41,399 bases of DNA from Arcobacter sp. CECT 8985 (GTDB taxonomy: Bacteria; Campylobacterota; Campylobacteria; Campylobacterales; Arcobacteraceae), in contig NZ_PDKC01000026.1 in the NCBI RefSeq assembly GCF_004116495.1, forward strand, positions 1 to 41,399, given 5' to 3'. Positions within the stretch are counted from its first letter, which is position 1; every line of letters starts with the position of its first letter. Under the pieces are notes generated by a model. It searched no databases. It was not told where the DNA came from and worked only from the letters and a program-made list of their open reading frames with translations. A program made the translations under genes and the position numbers. Of the stretch, positions 35,526 to 41,399 are shown piece after piece.

Positions 35526-36569
35526 TTAGTTTTGTATTATTTGAGCAACATTTTTTGAACTACCATTTTGTAAGTAATCTCTTAGCACTTTCGAATTATT
35601 TAAAAACTCTTTTTTATTCATATTTTTATATTCATCAAGCAAATTTTTACTTGTAACTTCTTCTTGGAAAAATTCTTTATGAATTGCATCTTTCCCCATT
35701 TTGTCAAAAAATATATTTGCAAGACCAATATATGGAAGTTTTACAAACATTCTTCCTATAAAATAATCAAATTTTTTAGCTATATAAGACATAACAAAAG
35801 GAGTTCCTATTAAGCTTGCTTCTAATGTCGCAGTTCCTGAGCAGATAAATCCAAATTCTGCATCTATTAAACTTTGATGTGCATCATTTGAGATGGTAAA
35901 ATTACTTATGTCTCCATATGTTTTTTTTATATAATCTTGATCAAATTTTGAAGGAATAATTAAAATATGCTCTTTGTTTGGAATTTCTTTTATTATTTGT
36001 CTGAAAACAGGCATATGATTTATTATCTCTGTTTTTCTACTTCCTGGCATAAAAACTATTTTTTCTGTTTGTTCATAAGCGTGTTTAAATTCAGAAATTT
36101 CATCTAAAAGTGGATGACCTACATAACTTATCATATCTTTTTTTGAATACATTTCTTGTTCAAAAGGAATAATAGAGCAAAGTTTTGTGCAGTATTGTTG
36201 AAGTTTTTCAACTCTTTTTTTCTTCCATGCCCAAGCTTGAGGAAGTATATAGTAAATAATCTCTTTATTTGGATAAGTTTGTTTAAGTTTTTTTGCTAAA
36301 GGTAGATTAAATCCTGAGCTATCCATTAGTAAAACTTTGTCACAATCTTTTGCAAGTTCTACTAGTTCATCTCTTAATTTAAAAAAAAATCTTAATTTTT
36401 TCAAAGCATCAATAAAACCCATAATAGCAAGTGCAGTTAAATCATATAAAGGGTTTCCTAACTCTTTGTCAAATACTCCTACAAACTCAACATCATCATC
36501 TAGGTGTTTTTTCAACTCTTTTAAGTGAATATTTGAAGAAGTTTCAAGTGCACTTACTAATAATTTCAT
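35526..36569 (-). CDS. lpxB: lipid-A-disaccharide synthase LpxB
   Basis: A 347-residue membrane-associated GT-B glycosyltransferase that joins UDP-diacylglucosamine and lipid X into the lipid A disaccharide. Seen are LLVSALETSSNIHLKEL at the N-terminus, the LMDSSGFNLPLAKKLK and YYILPQAWAWKKKR blocks, MPGSRKTEI, and the nucleotide site GTATLEASLIGTPFV. It is shorter than E. coli LpxB (about 380), as in other Campylobacterota. It overlaps the queH stop by four bases. Confidence 0.95.
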   Translation of the reverse strand: MKLLVSALETSSNIHLKELKKHLDDDVEFVGVFDKELGNPLYDLTALAIMGFIDALKKLRFFFKLRDELVELAKDCDKVLLMDSSGFNLPLAKKLKQTYPNKEIIYYILPQAWAWKKKRVEKLQQYCTKLCSIIPFEQEMYSKKDMISYVGHPLLDEISEFKHAYEQTEKIVFMPGSRKTEIINHMPVFRQIIKEIPNKEHILIIPSKFDQDYIKKTYGDISNFTISNDAHQSLIDAEFGFICSGTATLEASLIGTPFVMSYIAKKFDYFIGRMFVKLPYIGLANIFFDKMGKDAIHKEFFQEEVTSKNLLDEYKNMNKKEFLNNSKVLRDYLQNGSSKNVAQIIQN

Positions 36570-37639
36570 ATAATTTCTTCCTTTACATCATCATATGTTA
36601 TGGCATTTAATTCTATATCAAACTTACCTTCAAAAACTTCATCTAAGATGATAACAGCACTTAAATCATAAGGGTTATTTATGATTTTATCTCTTATTTT
36701 TAGTTCATCTTCAATTTTTAGTGGATTGAAAATAAGCTCTTTTGTATTATTATAAGAAGTTTTTGCAAGTGAGTTGAAAGTTTTAATGTCTAAAACTTTT
36801 ACTTCATCTCTATTTAAATAGCAAATGCCATCTTTTTCGTATTCCACCCTTCCATTTGTCTTTGTTCTATTTATAGTTGAATAGTAAAGAAAATAAGATG
36901 GAACCAATTGTTTATTTATAGCAACTTTTCCATTAAATAAACGATAATTTAAAAATCTTTGTTTGATAATTTTGTATTTTTCACCTTTTTCTTCAAGTTC
37001 ATTCCTTTTATTATAAAGTTCAAGTCTTTGTTCAATTGATTCTGGTAATACTTGATTTGAAATAGGATTAAACATCTCATCCATGACTTTTTTTTGAGCT
37101 TCTCTTTGAGGAGTTAAACCAAATAAACAACCACAATAATTTTGTCTATATAAAGAGTGCTCTTTTACAATTTGACCTTGAATTTGGGTACCATTTCCTG
37201 CTCTGTAATCTCTAAAAATAAACTCTAAACCTGTCTCTTCTTGCAGTTTTGCCCCAATTTTTTCAAGTTTTTCTTGGGATTTTTTAGGAGAAATTAGAAG
37301 TGTAGTTGTAAATTTATCATGTCCCAATTCGATAGCTTTTTTTACACTAGTTTCTAGTCTATCATCATAACAAACTGTACATCTATCTCCTTTTTCAGGA
37401 AGATGCTCCATCCCTTTTACTTTTTTTAACCATGTTTCAAGATTGTAAGGACCTTCAATAAGTTTAATTCCTAACTTTTTACATGAATACTCTACATCTA
37501 AATATCTTAATCTATATTCTCCATAAGGATGAATATTTGGATCATAAAAATATCCAACAAGCTCTTCATTTGGATACTCTTCTTGGATTCTTTCTAAAAA
37601 GTAGTGGCTATCTACTGAACAACAAATATGAACTAACAA
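36566..37639 (-). CDS. queH: epoxyqueuosine reductase QueH
   Basis: A 357-residue protein of the former DUF208 family, a non-orthologous replacement of QueG that makes queuosine from epoxyqueuosine in tRNA. The metal-cluster cysteines are C6-C7 (HICCSVD), C87 and C90 (RCTVC), and C169/C171 (YCGC). FYDPNIHPYGEYRLR and TTTLLISPKKS are conserved blocks. The region after about 180 is a longer C-terminal extension than in minimal QueH and has no motif I can name. The start is TTG at 37639 with AAAGG upstream. It heads the lipid A run and overlaps lpxB. Confidence 0.92.
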   Translation of the reverse strand: MLVHICCSVDSHYFLERIQEEYPNEELVGYFYDPNIHPYGEYRLRYLDVEYSCKKLGIKLIEGPYNLETWLKKVKGMEHLPEKGDRCTVCYDDRLETSVKKAIELGHDKFTTTLLISPKKSQEKLEKIGAKLQEETGLEFIFRDYRAGNGTQIQGQIVKEHSLYRQNYCGCLFGLTPQREAQKKVMDEMFNPISNQVLPESIEQRLELYNKRNELEEKGEKYKIIKQRFLNYRLFNGKVAINKQLVPSYFLYYSTINRTKTNGRVEYEKDGICYLNRDEVKVLDIKTFNSLAKTSYNNTKELIFNPLKIEDELKIRDKIINNPYDLSAVIILDEVFEGKFDIELNAITYDDVKEEII

Positions 37640-37703
37640 AGCAAACCTTTAATCTTATTTTTTCGCAATTATAGTAAAATAATCCAAAACAAAAGGAAAA
37701 GCT

Positions 37704-38084
37704 ATAAATAAATATATTTTTTTAATCATTACTTTACTTTTTAGTGCTTGTGCAGTAAAACAACCAGTTAAAAGTAGCAGTGCTACAATTCTTATAAAAA
37801 CTCCAACTATGAGATTTTATGATACAGGTTTTATAAATAAATACAAAGACTATACACAAGTTCAGATTTTTACTGCTGGTAAAAGTATATTAAATCTAAA
37901 AATGTATAAAAATCAAATATGTAGTGATACTTTTAGTTGTCTAGATTATAAAAGTTTTAATAAACAATATTTAAGTAGTAGCTATGAAAATGGCTTTATC
38001 AAAAAACTTTTTGAAAAAGATGATAAGAATATCATCTTTAGAGATAGACAAAACAGTATTTTGATAAAAGTTAGAAAGAATTAG
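37704..38084 (+). CDS. small lipoprotein with apparent AUA start codon
   Basis: A 126-residue putative lipoprotein of unknown function. Read from ATA at 37704 the N-terminus is (M)NKYIFLIITLLFSACAVK, a typical lipoprotein signal with the lipid-acceptor Cys at position 16. AAAAGGA at 37691-37697 lies at the correct distance for this codon. An in-frame stop at 37680-37682 excludes an upstream start, and no ATG, GTG or TTG occurs before 37809. The ATG at 37809 would remove the signal and leave a 91-residue fragment. The mature part is basic, with IKTPTMRFYDTGFI near its start and three cysteines or fewer. A TATAGT box lies at 37670. Either initiation is at AUA, or this is a recent ATG-to-ATA mutation or sequence error. 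Confidence 0.7.
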   Translation: MNKYIFLIITLLFSACAVKQPVKSSSATILIKTPTMRFYDTGFINKYKDYTQVQIFTAGKSILNLKMYKNQICSDTFSCLDYKSFNKQYLSSSYENGFIKKLFEKDDKNIIFRDRQNSILIKVRKN

Positions 38085-38085
38085 G

Positions 38086-38655
38086 TTATATATTTGAATG
38101 TAAACTAATAAGAAATTGTCCAACGTTACCACCACTAGAAGTAGTCAAAGAAAACCAAAGACTTAAAAATAAAGATAGTATTGTGATGATTTTCCACTTA
38201 GTTCTCCACCAACCTTTTCTTTTATTAAACTCTTTTATATATTTTTCACCTTTATCATCTTTTTGACATAATATTACGTCTGTTGTAAATGCTAAAATAT
38301 ATGTAACTGTTAGAACATAACCAAAGCTATCTTCAAATGTAGGTAAAAAAGAGTATTTAAATATATGATAAATTCCAATATAAAATAATACAAAAGTAAA
38401 TTGGGCTAAGCCTGCACCTATTATTGTTCCATAACCTAAATTGGTATTTTCTAAGAGTTCATTTTTAAATTTCTGTTTATGCCATTCTAGAGGATCATTT
38501 ATACCTTTATTGTTATAATACTGCCTTATTTTAGGTATTTTATATATGTATTTATAAATAAAGAATATTGGTTTTGCAATAAAGTTTGCAAACTTTATAG
38601 AAGCTCTATAAAAAAAGTAATATATTATATTGTAAAAATATTCTATTTTTTTCAA
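38086..38655 (-). CDS. polytopic membrane protein, candidate immunity protein
   Basis: A 189-residue protein I do not recognise. The N-terminal 40 residues are aromatic, basic and hydrophobic. Three clear membrane segments follow at about 74-99, 111-129 and 154-172. The start is TTG overlapping the stop of the LysM gene (TTGA), with GGAAG six bases upstream, so its synthesis is coupled to that protein. Its position directly after a vgrG-linked candidate effector and its inner-membrane topology suit an immunity protein against a membrane-acting toxin (inference). The stop is one base from the convergent lipoprotein gene. Confidence 0.72.
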   Translation of the reverse strand: MKKIEYFYNIIYYFFYRASIKFANFIAKPIFFIYKYIYKIPKIRQYYNNKGINDPLEWHKQKFKNELLENTNLGYGTIIGAGLAQFTFVLFYIGIYHIFKYSFLPTFEDSFGYVLTVTYILAFTTDVILCQKDDKGEKYIKEFNKRKGWWRTKWKIITILSLFLSLWFSLTTSSGGNVGQFLISLHSNI

Positions 38656-40232
38656 TTTTCTTCCTTTAGTGGATAATTATTTATTATTGTACTTCCTTTG
38701 CTATCTTGAATAAACTTAATTCCTTCTTCTCCCACTTTTGAAAATATCCAACCTACAGCTCCTCCAATTAGAATAGAGCCTCCTAAAACAACTAAAATAG
38801 ATGAAACAGGTAATGCTATTATACCAATCAAAATACTTGTAACTGTTCCACCTGCAAATCCTAAAGCAGTACTTCCTATTTGCTGCTCTGTTTGTTGTCC
38901 AAATCCATCTATATAACTTGATGTTTTTATTCCTCTTTTTTTTAGTTCTATTACATCTTTTTCTTGTGCAGAATTTATTTGATAAGCACCTATTACTAAA
39001 CTTATACCAAAAGTACCTTTACTAAGTCCATTAGCCCACTTAGACATGCTATAAGTTTTTACAGGTCCATTTCCTTTCCATCCACTTTCATAATACTTTA
39101 TATGTATGCCTTTTGAATTTGTTAATGCAAAGCTTCCTTTTTTATATTTCATACCTTCTACTAATCCACCTAAGCCATTATTTATATTACCAAATGCACT
39201 TGCGATTTCATTTTGTGTAGTACTTGCTACATTTTGTCCTTCAATGTCTTGAAAGATTATATCATTACCTTGCTTTTTTGCTGTAAGTTTTGCTTCTATT
39301 TTACCTGTTGAGGCATTTGTAATATATGCACTTTTTATATATGTTTGATAGTGAGATAATCCAATAGTATTCATATCATCAACTTCTAGTGAAGATTGAT
39401 AATTGTCTTTTTTTATTTCACCTTTTAAAATAAGTTTTTCTCTTTTTATATCATGACCTAATTTTGGCATAAATTTATTTATAAGACTTTTATAATCCTC
39501 TATATTTTTAGGACGTAAAGTTATTGGAGTTATTGATTGACCATTTTCATCAAATGTTACATCAAATTCATTTATTTCTTGTTCTTCTTTTAGAAAGTTA
39601 AAGTTTGAATTATTTGCAAGAATTTTTATTTTAGCTTTTGAACCTTTGGTTCCTTGTGCTATAACATTTACTTTAGTTCCTAAAGGAATAAAAGTATTAT
39701 TAAGTTTAATACTATTTATCTCTTCTTGATTTATATTATGAATAAGAATAGTTTGTTCTGGATATATAATATTTGCATTTACAAGCTTATTTATTGATAC
39801 AAGTTCTTCTACGGTTGTATTATATTTTTGGGCAATTAAAGAAAGATTCTCACCTTCTTTTACTTCATGAATAATTGGCTTAGAAGGTTGATTATAAGAA
39901 AAATAAAGAGCTGTTATTTTTTCTTCAATTACTTCAATCCAAACTTCTTTTTCATACTCTCTTGTTATCTCTCCATCATCATCTGCATCAATCCATCCAG
40001 ATACACATTTAACTTTTGAAGAGTCTATTTTTAACTCATCTGCTAAGCCTAAGATTGTAAAGTTTTTCTCTACTTTTGTATCTTTTTGTACTTTTTCTTC
40101 ATACGCTTTTTGTGCTAATACTTTTTTATTTTTATCATAAAGTTTTAAAATTACTTTTACTTCTTGTCCTATTTTCACATTTACTGTTTTTGCTGTTAGT
40201 TTTATCTTATCATCTAGTTTTTTAGTTATCAT
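38652..40232 (-). CDS. LysM-domain protein with hydrophobic glycine-rich C-terminus, candidate type VI effector
   Basis: A 526-residue protein without a signal peptide. Residues 1-110 form a beta-rich domain. A LysM module lies at about 120-166 (HEVKEGENLSLIAQKYNTTVEEL ... IYPEQTILIH, cited by its ends). The middle is beta-rich, and residues ~375-395 read GIHIKYYESGWKGNGPVKTY, a pattern I associate with polymorphic toxins just before a membrane region. A Gly/Ala/Ile-rich hydrophobic stretch, about 455-498, has repeated small residues (GFAGG, LGGS, IGGAVG) like a glycine zipper. The ATG at 40232 has AGGA seven bases upstream; a TTG two codons earlier is too close to it. The gene overlaps vgrG by 11 bases. 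No enzymatic motif is seen; membrane insertion is the likely action. Confidence 0.75.
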   Translation of the reverse strand: MITKKLDDKIKLTAKTVNVKIGQEVKVILKLYDKNKKVLAQKAYEEKVQKDTKVEKNFTILGLADELKIDSSKVKCVSGWIDADDDGEITREYEKEVWIEVIEEKITALYFSYNQPSKPIIHEVKEGENLSLIAQKYNTTVEELVSINKLVNANIIYPEQTILIHNINQEEINSIKLNNTFIPLGTKVNVIAQGTKGSKAKIKILANNSNFNFLKEEQEINEFDVTFDENGQSITPITLRPKNIEDYKSLINKFMPKLGHDIKREKLILKGEIKKDNYQSSLEVDDMNTIGLSHYQTYIKSAYITNASTGKIEAKLTAKKQGNDIIFQDIEGQNVASTTQNEIASAFGNINNGLGGLVEGMKYKKGSFALTNSKGIHIKYYESGWKGNGPVKTYSMSKWANGLSKGTFGISLVIGAYQINSAQEKDVIELKKRGIKTSSYIDGFGQQTEQQIGSTALGFAGGTVTSILIGIIALPVSSILVVLGGSILIGGAVGWIFSKVGEEGIKFIQDSKGSTIINNYPLKEEN

Positions 40233-41399
40233 CTTCAAATCCTAAACTGCTTATATATTTCCCTTTTTCATCATATGTAAGCCTTGTATTAGCACCATCT
40301 TGAATTTTTCCATCAATATATGCTAAGAAGTTAATTTCATAAACTTTTTCTTCTTTTAGATTATGAATAATTGTCTCTTTTCCATTATAAATATCTTTTG
40401 GTGTATCTTCAATTTGCCATCTAATTTGTGCTAACTCTTCTTGCCTTGGCTCTTCTACATTTAATACAGCTATACATTCACCTTCTTCTTGTGATACATG
40501 AGAACTAACTATATCTTCAACTTCTAAATATCTTGCAAGTTGTGTTTGTGTATAACCCTCTTCTTCACTATTACTTACAAAACAGTGTGCATGTCCTACT
40601 TTAAAGATATTTTCTTCTTCTAAAGTAACACTCATTTTTAATTTATTAATAGTGATATTATCATTTGTTGGATTATCTGTTAAAATATCTTTGTCTGCTT
40701 CATCATTGTTTTTAATAAAATACCATTGTAATTGAGCTTCTTGAGTAGGAGTTAAATCAGTAGTTTTACTCCAAACACCATTATAAAACTTCTCAACAAT
40801 AGCTTCATACTCTAAAACTTGTGTTATATCATCTTGTTTTGTAATTGTAGGAACTAGTTCAACTACTCTTACTTTTTCATATAGTGGTTTAGGTATCTCT
40901 ATTTTTACTACATCTTTTGCACTTACTCCACCATTAGCACTATTATCTACAAAGTTTGAAGTATTAAAGTGAATACCACTTGCATCTACTGTTAGGATAT
41001 TACTTCCACATTTAAAGCTTATGCCATTTGCTCCATCAAATAAGCAGTTATCTGATGCTTGTACTTTCAAATCATTTGTATTTAGATGAAAGCCATCTTC
41101 TATATCAACTCTTAGTTCTTTTCCTATTTTTACAAATAGATTTTGTAAGAATTTATCTGTTACATCTTTTTGAATATATGTATGCAAGATATTTTTGATT
41201 CTAAGTTCTACATCTCTTTCTAAATATGTCTTTTCATCTTGTTTTATAAGCGTTTCTAGGTTTTGTTTATAGTGTTTTTCACAATCATTTTTAACAGTAG
41301 TAATAGATTCTTTCTCAACAGTTAAAATTTTATTTGCTTTTATACTCTTTCTTTCTTCTTCTCCTACTGTTATAATCGAGTCTTTTTGGATTGTCTCTT
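40222..41399 (-). CDS. vgrG: type VI secretion spike protein VgrG, C-terminal part (runs off the window)
   Basis: The frame is open to the window edge, giving at least 391 residues. A TTG at 41187 is not a true start because the coding pattern continues upstream. The part before it reads as a VgrG needle/linker: ITVGEEERKSIKANKILTVEKES, then a Lys/Glu-rich helix. Next comes the DUF2345-like beta-helix tip, DGFHLNTNDLKVQASDN...LTVDASGIHF. The last ~230 residues form a distinct beta-rich extension (KIEIPKPLYEKVRVVELVP onward, ending GFEDDN) that may carry the adjacent effector. VgrG is the puncturing spike that loads effectors on the Hcp tube. Its stop lies inside the effector gene's start. Confidence 0.82.
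   Translation of the reverse strand, partial: ETIQKDSIITVGEEERKSIKANKILTVEKESITTVKNDCEKHYKQNLETLIKQDEKTYLERDVELRIKNILHTYIQKDVTDKFLQNLFVKIGKELRVDIEDGFHLNTNDLKVQASDNCLFDGANGISFKCGSNILTVDASGIHFNTSNFVDNSANGGVSAKDVVKIEIPKPLYEKVRVVELVPTITKQDDITQVLEYEAIVEKFYNGVWSKTTDLTPTQEAQLQWYFIKNNDEADKDILTDNPTNDNITINKLKMSVTLEEENIFKVGHAHCFVSNSEEEGYTQTQLARYLEVEDIVSSHVSQEEGECIAVLNVEEPRQEELAQIRWQIEDTPKDIYNGKETIIHNLKEEKVYEINFLAYIDGKIQDGANTRLTYDEKGKYISSLGFEDDN

Noticed and set aside
37809-38084. ATG at 37809 as start of the small lipoprotein
   Set aside because: It lies within the mature domain, lacks a ribosome site, and would discard an obvious lipoprotein signal encoded upstream.
40233-40238. TTG at 40238 as start of the LysM gene
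   Set aside because: The AGGA ribosome site is only about one base from this TTG, whereas it is seven bases from the ATG at 40232.
40236-41187. TTG at 41187 as the start of an independent gene
   Set aside because: The same frame continues without a stop to the window edge and the upstream residues read as VgrG needle sequence, so the gene starts outside the window.
1-41399. CRISPR array, tRNA genes, insertion sequences or integration sites
   Set aside because: No regularly spaced direct repeats, cloverleaf sequences, transposase motifs or flanking duplications were recognised on reading both strands.

Overview
The window is very AT-rich bacterial DNA (judged by eye, not calculated). It most resembles the chromosome of a Campylobacterota (epsilonproteobacterial) species of the Arcobacter group. 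The reasons are the base composition, a Csd4/Pgp1-type M99 peptidoglycan carboxypeptidase (a family best known from Helicobacter and Campylobacter), a CcoG protein for a cbb3-type oxidase, and the overall flavour of the housekeeping proteins. The exact genus is an inference.

Layout. (1) 1-130: the last ~50 bases of a 5S rRNA, i.e. the end of an rRNA operon, with a strong terminator. (2) 292-1725: a DASS-family anion transporter. (3) 1759-4607: a compact copper operon (HMA chaperone, ArsR-type repressor, CopA P-type ATPase) with a clear promoter, a 9-bp-arm operator and a terminator shared with the convergent rpsU. (4) 4952-7869: moaC, a DUF493 gene, and a pair of secreted peptidoglycan-trimming peptidases (VanY-type M15 and Csd4-type M99). 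(5) 7875-14066, minus strand: LpxH-like, patatin-like phospholipase, dnaE, surE and a small helical protein. (6) 14158-17776: a second DASS transporter, a DJ-1/YajL protein, and two tandem FlgO-like lipoproteins. (7) 17771-22439, minus strand: pyrG-recJ and ccoG. (8) 22566-27339: a TetR repressor divergent from a molybdenum hydroxylase cluster (IorA-like, Tat-exported IorB-like, XdhC, MocA), with a perfect 14-bp-arm palindrome in the shared promoter region. (9) 27342-31126: rlmF, mnmG and ribE. (10) 31140-37639, minus strand: an envelope/morphogenesis run transcribed queH-lpxB-fabZ-lpxA-clpX-mreB-mreC. (11) 37704-38084: a small lipoprotein gene whose only sensible start codon appears to be AUA. 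(12) 38086-41399, minus strand: the 3' part of a vgrG gene followed, with overlapping ends, by a LysM protein with a long Gly/Ala/Ile-rich hydrophobic tail and a small polytopic membrane protein.

How the parts work together. Most of the window is ordinary core genome: replication, CTP and riboflavin synthesis, tRNA/rRNA modification, lipid A and cell shape. The accessory parts are the copper operon, the molybdenum hydroxylase cluster and the terminal VgrG locus. The last looks like a type VI secretion spike-effector-immunity unit and is the most likely source of new biology: the effector's predicted membrane-inserting tail and the multi-pass partner suggest a pore- or membrane-targeting toxin with its immunity protein. 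That assignment rests on architecture, gene order and family recollection, not on a database search.

Start sites were revised for rpsU (GTG), yajL, pyrG, the patatin gene, the LysM gene and the AUA-start lipoprotein from ribosome-binding-site position and family length. No tRNA genes, CRISPR arrays, insertion sequences or attachment sites were recognised. No stretch over 300 bases lacks a gene; the longest, 1-291, holds the 5S end, its terminator and an AT-rich leader.
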